From: UBA4417 sp031550085
GTDB lineage: Bacteria; Bacteroidota; Bacteroidia; Bacteroidales; UBA4417
Reading direction: 5' to 3'
Length of the DNA: 64,000 nt
Assembly (NCBI GenBank): GCA_031550085.1
Contig: JAVBOY010000007.1
Span: 9,788 to 73,787 of the forward strand
In this document: in pieces, positions 10,054-19,809 of the stretch
Layout of the letters: each line of letters opens with the position of its first letter
Position numbering within the stretch: position 1 is the stretch's first letter
Position numbers and translations under genes: made by a program
The notes under the pieces: generated by a model
The model's input: only the letters and a program-made list of their open reading frames with translations
Database searches by the model: none
What the model was told of the DNA's origin: nothing

Positions 10054-12111
10054 CTATTTTATTTCGTTTCCGCTTTCAAAAGGTTGGGTCGGAGCCACAA
10101 AACACAGTTTCCCTTCTTTGTTTTCAGCCATCAGGATCATGCCTTGCGACTCGATGCCGCGCAACGCACGCGGAGCCAGATTGACCAGAATGGTGACTTG
10201 TTGGCCGATAATTTCTTCGGGCTGGTAATGCTCGGCAATACCCGAAACGACGGTTCGTTTGTCGATTCCGGTGTCGATGGTAAGTTTCAGAAGTTTGTCG
10301 GCCTTGGCGACCTTTTCTGCTTCCACGATGGTGCCGACGCGCAAATCAATTTTTGCAAAATCGTCGTATGAAACGGTTGGTTTTTGCGGAGCTGCAGGAG
10401 CCGCCAACGCTTCCGTTTTTTGGTTTTCCGCCTTGGTATCCAAAAGCTTTTGTACCTGCGCTTCAATAACCGCATCTTCTATTTTTTCAAACAACAGTTC
10501 CGGTGCACGCAACGCATGGTTTTCGGATAAAAGGGCCGCGCTTCCTGCTTGCGCCCATTTCATCGGATTTAAATTGAGCATTTGGAACAGTTTTTCCGAA
10601 GTAAACGGCAAAAACGGTTCGCACAAAATCGCCAGGTTGGCGCATAGCTGCAATGCCAGGTTCAAATTGGTTCCCACCCGCCCGGGATCGGAAGCATAGG
10701 TTTTCCAGGGCTCGGTATCGGTCAGGTATTTGTTACCCAGGCGCGCCAGATTCATCAATTCCGACAACGCTTCGCGGAAATGGTAGCTGGCAATGTTTTG
10801 TCCGATGCGCCCGGGGAAGGTTTCTAATTCCGCGACAACGGCTTGATCCAATTCGGTAAGGGCGCCCTGCGCGGGAACGTTCCCGCTAAAATATTTGTGC
10901 GTCAATACCAGGGTGCGGTTCACAAAATTCCCGAAGATGGCAACCAGTTCGCTGTTGTTTTTGGCCTGGAAATCGCGCCAGGTGAAATCGTTGTCTTTGG
11001 TTTCGGGTGCGTTGGAGGTCAGCACATACCGCAGCACATCCTGCTTTTTGGGAAATTCAACCAGATATTCATGCAGCCACACGGCCCAATTGCGCGAGGT
11101 GGAGATTTTGTCGTTTTCCAGGTTTAAAAACTCATTGGCGGGTACGTTATCGGGCAAAATATACGAGCCTTCGGCTTTCAGCATGGCCGGAAAAATGATG
11201 CAATGGAATACAATGTTGTCCTTGCCGATAAAATGCACCAGCTTGCTGTCGGCGCTTTTCCAGTAAGGTTCCCAATCCTTCCCGGTTTGCTGCGACCAGT
11301 CTTTGGAGGCCGAAATATATCCGATGGGCGCGTCAAACCAAACGTACAAAACTTTCCCTTCTGCCCCTTCCACGGGAACTTTTACGCCCCAGCTCAAATC
11401 GCGGGTAACGGCGCGGGGTTGTAAGCCGGCTGAAATCCACGACTTGCATTGCCCGTAGACATTTGTTTTCCAATCGTTTTTATGGCCTTCCACAATCCAC
11501 TCATTCAGCCAGGCCTCGTAATCGTTGAGCGGCAAATACCAGTGTTTGGTTTCGCGCAACACGGGAACGGCCCCGCTTAAAGCGGATTTCGGATGGATCA
11601 GATCGGTGGCATTCAAGGAAGTTCCGCAATTTTCACACTGGTCGCCATAGGCTTTTTCAAACGCGCATTTCGGGCAGGTTCCGGTGATGTAGCGATCGGC
11701 CAGGAATTGATTGGCTTCTTCGTCAAAGTATTGTTCGGAAAACTTTTCAATGAATTTGCCTTGCTCATAGAGCTTTTTGAAAAAATCGGAAGCCATTTCG
11801 TGGTGGATGGGCGACGAGGTTCGGCTGTAAATATCGAATGATATTCCAAATTCTTCGAACGATTTTTTGATGATCGTATGGTATTTATCCACTACTTGCT
11901 GCGGCGTAATGCCTTCTTTTTGCGCACGGATGGTAATGGGTACGCCGTGTTCGTCGCTGCCTCCGATAAAGAGGACATCTTCGTTGTTGGAGCGCAAATA
12001 ACGTGCATAAATATCCGCCGGAACGTAAACTCCTGCCAGATGGCCGATATGAACGGGCCCGTTTGCATAGGGTAAAGCGGAAGTTACAGTATATCGTTTA
12101 AAACTCTTCAT
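10054..12111 (-). CDS. metG: Methionyl-tRNA synthetase with C-terminal tRNA-binding domain
   Basis: The 685-aa enzyme charges tRNA-Met. Visible features are the HIGH motif (PYANGPVHIGHLAG, about residues 15-28), a zinc knuckle with two CxxC pairs (CPKC...CENC, about residues 145-163), the KMSKS-type loop in the form DKISTSR (about residue 345), the anticodon-binding helical region, and a C-terminal EMAPII/Arc1p-like domain of about 100 residues (DFAKIDLRVGTIVEAEKV) after an Ala/Pro-rich linker. The length fits two-zinc-knuckle MetG enzymes with the dimerising C-terminal domain. It is convergent with truB, with only 13 nt between stops. Confidence 0.97.
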   Translation of the reverse strand: MKSFKRYTVTSALPYANGPVHIGHLAGVYVPADIYARYLRSNNEDVLFIGGSDEHGVPITIRAQKEGITPQQVVDKYHTIIKKSFEEFGISFDIYSRTSSPIHHEMASDFFKKLYEQGKFIEKFSEQYFDEEANQFLADRYITGTCPKCAFEKAYGDQCENCGTSLNATDLIHPKSALSGAVPVLRETKHWYLPLNDYEAWLNEWIVEGHKNDWKTNVYGQCKSWISAGLQPRAVTRDLSWGVKVPVEGAEGKVLYVWFDAPIGYISASKDWSQQTGKDWEPYWKSADSKLVHFIGKDNIVFHCIIFPAMLKAEGSYILPDNVPANEFLNLENDKISTSRNWAVWLHEYLVEFPKKQDVLRYVLTSNAPETKDNDFTWRDFQAKNNSELVAIFGNFVNRTLVLTHKYFSGNVPAQGALTELDQAVVAELETFPGRIGQNIASYHFREALSELMNLARLGNKYLTDTEPWKTYASDPGRVGTNLNLALQLCANLAILCEPFLPFTSEKLFQMLNLNPMKWAQAGSAALLSENHALRAPELLFEKIEDAVIEAQVQKLLDTKAENQKTEALAAPAAPQKPTVSYDDFAKIDLRVGTIVEAEKVAKADKLLKLTIDTGIDKRTVVSGIAEHYQPEEIIGQQVTILVNLAPRALRGIESQGMILMAENKEGKLCFVAPTQPFESGNEIK

Positions 12112-12669
12112 GGTTGTTTATTTTGTGAACAGTGAACAGTGAAGGGTGAGTTGCCTGTTGAATCGTTGAGTTGTTGAATTGTTTATTTGTGAAGGGTGGG
12201 TTGTTTGTTGAAGTGTTGAGTTGAAAAAGGGGAAATCGGGGAAACAGGGGGAATGGATATGGTAATTTAATCTAATAATATTCTGTTTTAATCGCATAGG
12301 GTGAAGGGGGGTGTTGAACTGTTGAATCGTTGAGTTGTTGAATTGTTTATTTGTGAAGGGTGCAGGGTAAAACCGGGGAAGTTGGGGAAAGGGTTTTCTC
12401 CATTTCGCTTCGCTCCAGTCGAAATGACCCAGAGTTCATCGTCCATATCTCATCATTTATCATTAAGAAACTCGTTTTCAATTTTCAATTCTCCATTTTT
12501 AATTGAAAAGCTTTCTGCTTTTTCCCTTCTGCTAAAAAAATTACACTGAGTACCACTGAGGGTTCGCTGAGTTCCGCTGAGGTTTTCTGCCAACTTGTTT
12601 ACCAACAACCCATTCGTAATTTTTAATTTTTCATTCGTAATTTCCCCACTTTCCATTTTCAACTTTCAA
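12112..12669. repeat. Interspersed low-complexity intergenic tract
   Basis: The 558-bp gap between metG and the RND exporter holds no credible gene. It repeats words such as TTGAATCGTTGAGTTGTTGAA (two near-copies at about 12160 and 12318), GTGAACAGTGAACAGTGAAG, GGGGAAACAGGGGGAA and CATTTCGCTTCGCTCCAGTC (12400-12419). The last word recurs near 19460, and the first near 33280 and 33510, so this is a genome-wide family rather than a local duplication. Confidence 0.65.
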
Positions 12670-15045
12670 TTATTTAAGCTCGATTTCCTCGTCGTCGGTT
12701 TCAATTTCTTCGCTGACTTCAATAATAGGCTCTTGTTCAAAGCTTTTGGTTACCACCCTTTTATTTAAGGATAATAGCAAGGAGGGCAAAACGGCCACAT
12801 TGAAAAACATGGCAATAAACAAACAACTCGATACCAAAATGCCCAAAGCCTGTGTGCCGCCGAAACTGGACGTAATGAATACACTGAAACAAAGTACCAA
12901 TACAATGGAGGTGTAAATCATGCTGTAGCCCGTTTCGCGCAAAGCGGCCAGCGTCGCCTGCTTGATATTTTTACAGGCTTTCAGTTCGAAGCGGTAACGC
13001 GCCAGGTACTGGATGGCATTGTCGACCGAAATTCCCAGCGCAATGCTGAATACAATAATGGTGGAGGGCTTGATGGGAATGTTGCAAAATCCCATGATGG
13101 CCGCCGTGATCAACAACGGGACCATGTTGGGCAACATGGAAAGGATCACCATCCGGAGGCTTGAAAACATCAACGCCATCAAAAGCGAAATCAAAACAAC
13201 GGCGATGAGTACGCTGATGATCAAATGTTTGATTAAATAATCCGTGCCTTTGGCATACACCACGCTGTTTCCGGTAATGGAAACCTCATAACTGTCCTTC
13301 GGGAAAATACTGTCTACCTTCGGGGTGAGGCTATCAAGCATGGCATGTAATTCCTTGGTAGGTAAATCCTGCATTTGGAAAGTTACACGTGTTCGTTGCT
13401 GGTTGCTGTCGATAAATGATTTTAAAATATTGGTTTTCCCTTCGGCCTTGCGGGGAAAATAGGACAATACAAAACTTTGCTCCTGCGCATTGGGCAATTC
13501 GTAGCGTTCGGGATTGCCGTTGAAATAGGCCTGTTTGGCAAATTTCGCCAACTCGGCCACCGAAAGCGGCTTCGAAAAGACTTTCTGCCCGGCCACGGCC
13601 TGTTGCAATTCATCAATTTTTTTGATGGTCTGCATGCGCATCACCCCGTTTTTCTTCTTGGTATCGATCATCACTTCAAAAGGCATAACGCCGCCGAAAT
13701 TGCGTTCAAAAAACTTCAGGTCCTTGTAAATGGGGTCGTCGGTACGAATATCGTCTACCACTTTCCCGGATGTTTTCAACTGGAAAACGCCGACCAGGCC
13801 GACGACAATCAACAGGCCGGAAATCCAATAGATCATTTTCCGTTTGTTTTGAACCAGGAAAAGGATTTTATCCAGGATTCCTTTTAAGGATTTGTTATCC
13901 AAATGCTTCAACTGTTTTTCGGTCGGCGGGGCCATGTAACTGAACAGAACAGGTACCAGCGTGATGCACAAGGCGTATTCCAACAAAACGCAAAGGGACG
14001 CGACAATGCCGAATTGGCGCAGCATTTGATTTGAAACCATCATAAAGGCGCCAAACCCGATTGCCGTTGCCGTATTCACCATCAGCGAAGCATAGCCGAT
14101 ACGCTGAATGGTACGCGAAAGGGCCTTTACTTTATTGCCGTGCTGGCGGTACTCCCAATGGTATTTGTTTAAAACATAAATGCAGTTTTCAATGGCAATG
14201 ATGACAATGAGCGAGGGAATGACCCCCGTAAGAATGGTGACTTTAAATCCAAGCAGGCCCAATAATCCCAAGGCCCACACTACACTGATCACCACCACGA
14301 CCAAAGAGGTCGCCACCATTTTCAGCGACCGGAAGAAAAGGAAAAAGATGATCGCCGCAACCAGTATCGACAAGAAAACAAACAAATACAACTCGTGCTG
14401 TATTTTGAGCATCATAAACGTGCGGATATACGGCATCCCCGAATAGTGAACTTCATGCTTGGTTTTGGCGTGGTATTGCTCGGCCCGTTCCTTGATTTGA
14501 TTGACCAAAGCAATCCGGCTTTTGTCGTTTACCTTGTTTTTATTCAGGGTGATGGCCATCAAATACACATCCGTATTCGGGTTGTAAAGCAGCCCTTCGT
14601 AAAATTTAAGGGAATGCACCAGTTCTTTGACACTGTCCACCTCGGCCTGGGAAGAAAAGGTTCCGGTAACCAACGGATGAAACTCGAACTTGCGCAAGCT
14701 ATCGTTTTTGGTCACGGTAATGGCGCGTGCTACCGAAGCGACTTCTTCAATGCCATCCAATTTTTTAATGTCGTTCCCGAGTTCAATCCATTCATTGAAT
14801 TCATGCATCTCAAACATATCGGGATTTTCAACGCCCAACATCAGTACCGACCCGTCTTCGCCGAATTGTTTTTTGAAATTATCGTACCCAACGCTTACCG
14901 GATCGTGCGCGGGCAACATGCGGGCATAATCGTAGGACATTTTCACCTTAAAAGCCTGCCAGGCAAAAAAAACAGTGATTGCAGCAATACCAATCAAAAC
15001 CCATGTACGGTTACGCAAATTGAGCCGCACCAAAAATTTCCACAT
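12670..15045 (-). CDS. RND superfamily (MMPL/HAE3-type) exporter
   Basis: The product is 791 aa from the ATG at 15045 (MWKFLVRLNL). An upstream in-frame extension to 15228 reads through a terminator and is rejected. The architecture is two halves, each with one N-terminal membrane helix (WVLIGIAAITVFFAWQAF; MIYWISGLLIVVGLVGVF), a periplasmic loop of about 200 residues, and a cluster of five helices (for example LYLFVFLSILVAAIIFFLF and HLIISVLIAVVLISLLMAL). This matches sterol-sensing-like RND transporters such as MMPL and HAE3, which move hydrophobic molecules or lipids. GISVDNAIQYLARYR near the C-terminal helices is a family motif. The substrate is unknown. It follows lolA on the same strand, but a hairpin terminator separates them. 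Confidence 0.88.
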   Translation of the reverse strand: MWKFLVRLNLRNRTWVLIGIAAITVFFAWQAFKVKMSYDYARMLPAHDPVSVGYDNFKKQFGEDGSVLMLGVENPDMFEMHEFNEWIELGNDIKKLDGIEEVASVARAITVTKNDSLRKFEFHPLVTGTFSSQAEVDSVKELVHSLKFYEGLLYNPNTDVYLMAITLNKNKVNDKSRIALVNQIKERAEQYHAKTKHEVHYSGMPYIRTFMMLKIQHELYLFVFLSILVAAIIFFLFFRSLKMVATSLVVVVISVVWALGLLGLLGFKVTILTGVIPSLIVIIAIENCIYVLNKYHWEYRQHGNKVKALSRTIQRIGYASLMVNTATAIGFGAFMMVSNQMLRQFGIVASLCVLLEYALCITLVPVLFSYMAPPTEKQLKHLDNKSLKGILDKILFLVQNKRKMIYWISGLLIVVGLVGVFQLKTSGKVVDDIRTDDPIYKDLKFFERNFGGVMPFEVMIDTKKKNGVMRMQTIKKIDELQQAVAGQKVFSKPLSVAELAKFAKQAYFNGNPERYELPNAQEQSFVLSYFPRKAEGKTNILKSFIDSNQQRTRVTFQMQDLPTKELHAMLDSLTPKVDSIFPKDSYEVSITGNSVVYAKGTDYLIKHLIISVLIAVVLISLLMALMFSSLRMVILSMLPNMVPLLITAAIMGFCNIPIKPSTIIVFSIALGISVDNAIQYLARYRFELKACKNIKQATLAALRETGYSMIYTSIVLVLCFSVFITSSFGGTQALGILVSSCLFIAMFFNVAVLPSLLLSLNKRVVTKSFEQEPIIEVSEEIETDDEEIELK

Positions 15046-15229
15046 AATTTTTCTGGAATTAACAAAAATAAGCCGCGAAGTTACTAAGTAATCAAGAATT
15101 TGCCGAACGAACGGACTGAAAATATGATTTTTTAGGCTCTTTTTTATTGGAATAGCCGGGGTGTCGCTCAAAAAGGAAATAGGTGCTGCTGCATATATCC
15201 GGCCGGCAGGTGCAAAAAAGCGGTCCATG

Positions 15230-15281
15230 AAAAAAGCCCCGGTTGTACGTAAGCCGTTACAAAACCGGAGCTGCTTTTTTT
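15230..15281 (-). terminator. Hairpin terminator downstream of lolA
   Basis: An imperfect stem pairs AAAAGCCCCGGTTGTA with TACAAAACCGGAGCTGCTTTT around a loop of about 10 nt, with T-runs on both strands. It lies 76 nt past the lolA stop and before the RND gene start, so it probably ends the lolA transcript. Confidence 0.55.
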
Positions 15282-15356
15282 ATTCGATAAAACCTTGGAG
15301 AGGGGAATCCTGAACTATTTTTATTGTTTCAAATTTGCTCCCCGAAGAAATCGTGT

Positions 15357-15986
15357 TTACCTCATATCAATCACTTCAAAGCCGGGGTATTGCGCCTTAT
15401 TGAAGGTAAACTGCTTGTCATCCGCTGATTGGTCTGTGGTAAACTTTGAAATATCATAGGTAAAAACACTGTTGTTCCGGTCAAAATACTGGAATTGGGA
15501 AACCTGTGTTTTTGCCTTGTCGATGGTTAAACGTATTTTGATAAAATTCTTTCCTTTGGCAATGGGATAAAGCTCCACCACCTGTGTATTTCCTTTTTCC
15601 TGCACAAATTTGGCCTTATAGTCTTTTGAATAATCGGACAACATTTTGGTAGGGCTGAATCCTTCGTTCCCGCCGGCATCGTTGATATTCACTTCCTTGG
15701 CGTCTTTCATCACGGTCCAGGTGGTTTTCCCATCACAAAGAATTTCCTGATTGGCGATGGACAAGCTATACTTATCTCCTTTCGAAAGCAAATTTCCTTT
15801 AAAACTGTCTTTTACCTTATCTTTTTTGTTTTCCATGGAATAGGAAAAGTCGATCCGGATGGTTTTGTAGGATTTGATTTTTGCCGAAACCTTATCTAAA
15901 ATATCAGTGGCTTTTTTATCGCTTTGGGCATGGGCTGCAAATACGGCAACTAAAATGAGAATAAAAACACTGCTAACTTTTTTCAT
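15357..15986 (-). CDS. lolA: Outer-membrane lipoprotein carrier LolA-like protein
   Basis: The 209-aa product starts at MKKVSSVFILILVAVFAAHAQ, a signal peptide cleaved near residue 20; the in-frame extension to 16061 was discarded. The mature chain has the LolA pattern: KIKSYKTIRIDFSYSM, FKGNLLSKGDKYSLSI, ILCDGKTTWTVMKDAKEVNI and F-Q/NNSVFTYDISKF blocks, predicted to form a half-barrel that shuttles lipoproteins through the periplasm to the outer membrane. The position directly downstream of ftsK is common in Bacteroidetes. Transfer of lipoproteins is known for the family; no LolB is expected in this phylum. Confidence 0.88.
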   Translation of the reverse strand: MKKVSSVFILILVAVFAAHAQSDKKATDILDKVSAKIKSYKTIRIDFSYSMENKKDKVKDSFKGNLLSKGDKYSLSIANQEILCDGKTTWTVMKDAKEVNINDAGGNEGFSPTKMLSDYSKDYKAKFVQEKGNTQVVELYPIAKGKNFIKIRLTIDKAKTQVSQFQYFDRNNSVFTYDISKFTTDQSADDKQFTFNKAQYPGFEVIDMR

Positions 15987-16402
15987 CTGTTTATTTTTTA
16001 ATGGAACATAAAGGGCTGATGGAATCCGTCTTAAATAACTGTTTTTGGCCGGTACGAACATCTCCCTTAAAGGTTGTTTAAAATTTATTTTTCGATTTTT
16101 CTATGCTTTAAGATGCCGCCGCTATGCGGCTTAACTGGTTGAACTTTACTTTATTTACAAAGATATCGCCACGCTGTGGCTTTGAGTAGTAGCGGCATCG
16201 CCGCAAAATCTTTACAGAATATGGATTTTATGCCATTTTCAAGCAACACGAAATCTTTCCCTGAATAGTTCTTTCCCTGAAAATTTAAGCAACTTCTTAA
16301 GAGTATTCTATTTTTTTACTTCGCTTACGATTCACCCCCAGCATTTCCCGGCAAAGTTCATTTGTTTTTGGAATAAACCGGCATGCAGGGTTGTTAATAA
16401 TT
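15987..16402. repeat. Intergenic region with interspersed repeat copy (16077-16209)
   Basis: The ftsK-lolA spacer carries a block at 16077-16209. It begins with an AT-rich motif (AAATTTATTTTTCGATTTTT), then GCCGCTATGCGGC and CGCCACGCTGTGGC hairpins, and ends CGGCATCGCCGCAAAATC. The beginning and end match 20307-20382 almost exactly; the central 60 bp is absent from the other copy. No gene is seen. Confidence 0.6.
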
Positions 16403-18997
16403 TTATAATTCTGTTTGACGGTCTTTACTGTATAAATCTTTCAAAAACTGTTCCAAAGCCATTTCGCTGCCGATTTTCACCTCGCGGGCTTTGCTCCCTT
16501 CAAACGGCCCCACAATACCGGCAGCCTCCAACTGGTCGATGATTCTCCCGGCCCGGTTGTATCCCAATTTCAGTTTCCGCTGAATCAGCGAGGTAGATCC
16601 TTGCTGGGCGAGCACAATGACCCGTGCGGCATCTTCAAAAAACTCATCCCGCTCGGAAGGATCCATTTCATTCGCCGCAAGGTTATTTTCTTCATCGGCG
16701 CATTCGGGGAGTGCATACGGTTCCAGAAAACCGCGTTGCGAACCGATAAAGCTGGTAATCCGCTCTACTTCATGCGTGTCCAAAAAGGCGCATTGCAAGC
16801 GGATCAGGTCGTTGCCCGTGGAAAGCAGCAAATCGCCGCGCCCGATCAATTGGTCGGCTCCCCCCTGGTCCAGAATGGTGCGGGAGTCGATTTTCGAAGT
16901 GACGCGGAAAGCAACACGCGCCGGGAAGTTGGCTTTGATGATTCCGGTAATGATGTTCACCGAAGGGCGTTGGGTTGCAATAATCAAATGGATTCCGATG
17001 GCACGGGCCAATTGCGCCAGACGGGCAATGGGAACTTCAATTTCTTTGCCTGCCGTCATAATCAGATCGGCAAACTCATCCACCACCAAAACGATGTAAG
17101 GCAAAAAGCGGTGCCCTTCCAACGGATTGAGCTTCCGCTCGATAAATTTGGTGTTGTATTCTTTGATGTTGCGGACCTGGGCATCCTTGAGCAAATCGTA
17201 GCGGGCATCCATTTCAATGTTGAGCGACTTGAGCGTCCGCACGACTTTAGAAGTATCGGTAATGATGGCTTCTTCCGAATCGGGAAGTTTTGCCAGGTAA
17301 TGGCGTTCGATCCGGGAGAAAAGGGTTAACTCCACTTTCTTGGGATCGACCATCACAAATTTAAGTTCCGAAGGGTGTTTTTTGTACAGCAAGGAAGCGA
17401 TGATGGCGTTCAATCCCACCGACTTCCCCTGTCCGGTGGCTCCCGCCATCAGGATATGCGGCATTTTTGCCAAATCGGCTACAAACACTTCGTTTTGGAT
17501 ATTTTTCCCGATTCCGAAAGGCAGTTCGAAGCTGGACTTTGCAAACTTCTCGGAGGCCAAAACGGCCTTCATGCCGACAATTTCAGGTTTCTGATTGGGC
17601 ACTTCAATTCCAATGGTTCCTTTCCCCGGAATGGGGGCAATAATCCGGATTCCCAGGGCCGAAAGGCTCAGCGCAATATCGTCTTCCAAACTTTTAATCC
17701 TCGAAATGCGGACTCCCGGGGCCGGAATAATTTCGTACAACGTAACGGTCGGGCCGATGGTGGCTTTGATTTTATCAATCTGGATCCCGTAGTTCCCCAA
17801 GGTTTCCAAAATCCGGTTTTTATTGGTCTCGAGTTCCTCCTTGTTGATATTTACGGTTCCGTCGCCGTAATCATCCAACAAATCCAAGCCGGGAAGCTGG
17901 AACGTACTCAATTCGGCCCTCGGGTCGAACGGAATATCCAGGCCGTTGTGGATTTGCGGAGCGGGAATAACCGCAGGGTCCGGAACAGCCGGTTCTTCTT
18001 TCCCTGGAGTTGTTTCAACCGGCGCCGCCATCGTTGGGGTCTCGACGGTAAATTCCACGTCCTCTTTTGCCTTCGCTTTGGGAGATGGGGTTTCCTTTTG
18101 AAACGGAGGAGTAATCTCAAAAACGTTCTCCGCCAACTGGGTTTCAACGGTTTTTGGCGTTTCAACAACAACCGGCGGAGCATCCGGAATGGGTTTATTG
18201 AGCAGCAATTCTTCTTCCTTCTCATCCACCGCATATTGTTCCAGATTGTGCTTATCACCCGGTTGGGCGGAAGTGTTTTTTGCAGTTCCGGCAAGGTCAC
18301 TACCCAAGCTTGAAACTCCTTTTTGGACTTTATCTTTCAGTTTGTACAACGACAGATTGTAGGCTAAAATCAAGAAACAAATAAACGTCACAAGTAACAG
18401 GGCCACCAACCCCATTTTCCCGATAAATCCCTCGAGCCAGGCAGAGAGTTCATATCCGACGACCCCGCCAAGAATGGATAAAGAAGTGTTTTTAAAGAGA
18501 AAGCCCAGGGCCACGGAAAGCCAAACCATCATGCAGATAAAAACCAGAAAGCTGCGTAGCAAAGGACGGATACTGTATTTTAAGGTGTAACGGATTCCTA
18601 CAAAGAATAACCAAATCACCATAAAAAACGCCCCGATACCGAATCCCTGCTTGATAAAAAAAGCGGATAAGGCCGCGCCGGCTCTTCCGCCCATATTGTT
18701 CGCAACTACCTGCGAGTCGGAAAGAATGCGTTGGAACGTAAGGTTCGAGAAGATATCATCGGACGAGCGGTCGTCAAACCAGTTGATCAAGTACGAAACA
18801 AAGGAAAACAAAAGGAAAATGGATACAAAGGTGCAAATCACGCCGATGGTTTGCAGGAGTTTCTCGTGTTTTCCGGAAGCTGCGGACTCTTTTTTTGCGC
18901 GCTTTGGTTTTTTGCCGGCTGTTTCCGCAACCGGGTTTTCGTCTTGCTTCAGGGGAGTATTGCGGGGCCGTGGTGTTTTGGCAGATGCGTCTTCCAT
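16403..18997 (-). CDS. ftsK: DNA translocase FtsK/SpoIIIE
   Basis: The product is 864 aa from ATG 18997 (MEDASAKTPRPR); the longer open frame to 19243 crosses a promoter and is not used. It has an N-terminal domain with four membrane helices (about residues 45-230), a Pro/Glu/Thr-rich linker, an alpha/beta ATPase motor with Walker A GATGQGKSVG (about residue 517) and Walker B (IVLVVDEFADL), and a C-terminal winged-helix gamma domain (about residues 790-864, SLIQRKLKLGYNRAGRIIDQLE) that reads KOPS-like polar DNA motifs. FtsK pumps DNA at the division septum and activates XerCD recombination at dif. The gene precedes lolA on the same strand. Confidence 0.96.
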   Translation of the reverse strand: MEDASAKTPRPRNTPLKQDENPVAETAGKKPKRAKKESAASGKHEKLLQTIGVICTFVSIFLLFSFVSYLINWFDDRSSDDIFSNLTFQRILSDSQVVANNMGGRAGAALSAFFIKQGFGIGAFFMVIWLFFVGIRYTLKYSIRPLLRSFLVFICMMVWLSVALGFLFKNTSLSILGGVVGYELSAWLEGFIGKMGLVALLLVTFICFLILAYNLSLYKLKDKVQKGVSSLGSDLAGTAKNTSAQPGDKHNLEQYAVDEKEEELLLNKPIPDAPPVVVETPKTVETQLAENVFEITPPFQKETPSPKAKAKEDVEFTVETPTMAAPVETTPGKEEPAVPDPAVIPAPQIHNGLDIPFDPRAELSTFQLPGLDLLDDYGDGTVNINKEELETNKNRILETLGNYGIQIDKIKATIGPTVTLYEIIPAPGVRISRIKSLEDDIALSLSALGIRIIAPIPGKGTIGIEVPNQKPEIVGMKAVLASEKFAKSSFELPFGIGKNIQNEVFVADLAKMPHILMAGATGQGKSVGLNAIIASLLYKKHPSELKFVMVDPKKVELTLFSRIERHYLAKLPDSEEAIITDTSKVVRTLKSLNIEMDARYDLLKDAQVRNIKEYNTKFIERKLNPLEGHRFLPYIVLVVDEFADLIMTAGKEIEVPIARLAQLARAIGIHLIIATQRPSVNIITGIIKANFPARVAFRVTSKIDSRTILDQGGADQLIGRGDLLLSTGNDLIRLQCAFLDTHEVERITSFIGSQRGFLEPYALPECADEENNLAANEMDPSERDEFFEDAARVIVLAQQGSTSLIQRKLKLGYNRAGRIIDQLEAAGIVGPFEGSKAREVKIGSEMALEQFLKDLYSKDRQTEL

Positions 18998-19053
18998 TCG
19001 TATTCGTCTATGTTCGTAAATTGTGCATGCAAAAATGATGCAAAGGATTTTTG

Positions 19054-19061
19054 CAAAGATA
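19054..19061 (-). promoter_or_regulatory. Candidate ftsK -7 promoter element
   Basis: On the minus strand TATCTTTG at 19061-19054 matches TAnnTTTG and lies about 57 nt upstream of the ftsK ATG. No good -33 TTTG is seen at the usual distance. Confidence 0.45.
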
Positions 19062-19241
19062 CAATAGAATTGAATTAGGGGTTCTTTTGGGATCACTGGT
19101 TGCCTTTTTGTTTCAAAACACCTGTTTGAGGTTCCGGGCATTGAAAACCGGAAAAAACGGACAAGCAATCCGAAAGGTTGGAGCATAAACCGGCGCCCAT
19201 CAGCCAGGGCGCAACCAAATGCCGGGCGTTTTGATTTGAAC

Positions 19242-19392
19242 AAAACGGCTGCGCAGGAAAAAAAATTGGTTGCGCAGGAAAAGTAAAACGGCTGCGCAGG
19301 AAAAAAAATTAGCTGCGCAGGAAAAGTAAAACGGCTGCGCAGAAAAAAAAATTGGTTGCGCAGGAAAAGTAGAACGGCTGCGCAGAAAAAAA
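19242..19392. repeat. 43-bp tandem repeat with phased TGCGCA palindromes
   Basis: Seven TGCGCA hexamers begin at 19250, 19271, 19293, 19314, 19336, 19357 and 19379, with spacing strictly alternating 21, 22, 21, 22, 21, 22 bp. The 43-bp unit is roughly AAAACGGCTGCGCAGGAAAA plus AAAATTGGTTGCGCAGGAAA plus AGT. Each palindrome is followed by a poly-A run. The unit is not a multiple of three and no long frame crosses it. It lies about 250 bp upstream of the ftsK start and downstream of the HU-like gene. Confidence 0.9.
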
Positions 19393-19809
19393 TGGTGCCG
19401 GGTACACGGTGGACAGAGCAGGTAAAACGGAGAAATCGGGGAAGTTGGGGGGATTTCTCCGTTTCGCTTCGCTCCAGTCGAAATGACGGATGGTTCTTTG
19501 TTTGTTTGTAACGTGTAATGAGTTTTTACGATCCTTGTAAATTGTAAACCTTCACGTCTTTGAGTCTTCGTGGCACAAATAATTAGCCACTAAGGCCCCA
19601 AGACACAAAAACCCAGAGCCTTTAAGTCTTTGTGGTATAGAAACAAACTCCCTGTCAATTTCTTCTTGCTAAAAAAGTAACACAGAAAGTCACACGGAGA
19701 TTTTCGTTCACCCGCCTACTTGTTTACTCGTCTACCTGTCAACTAAAAAACTCATTTGTAATTTTTCATTCGTACTTTCTATGGAAGCGCCTCGCTTTTA
19801 CCCGCCGTC
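19393..19809. repeat. Interspersed low-complexity intergenic tract
   Basis: This non-coding spacer carries the same families of words as 12112-12669, including TTTCGCTTCGCTCCAGTCGA (near 19459), GTAATTTTTCATTCGTA, and oligonucleotides such as GTCTTTGAGTCTTCGTGGCA and TCGTCTACCTGTCAACTAAA. No gene is recognised. Confidence 0.6.

Noticed and set aside
12453..12662. Minus-strand 69-codon frame in the metG-RND spacer
   Set aside because: It translates the repeated words (NGELKIENE-like) and has no independent support.
14395..15087. 230-codon plus-strand frame opposite the RND exporter
   Set aside because: Antisense to a clear membrane transporter gene; no start signal or domain.
17375..18313. 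312-codon plus-strand frame opposite ftsK
   Set aside because: It is the antisense of a well conserved ftsK coding region; composition is Asn/Gln/Arg-rich as expected for a shadow frame.
19242..19392. CRISPR array
   Set aside because: Repeats and the sequences between them are both near-identical, the units are too short, and there are no cas genes.
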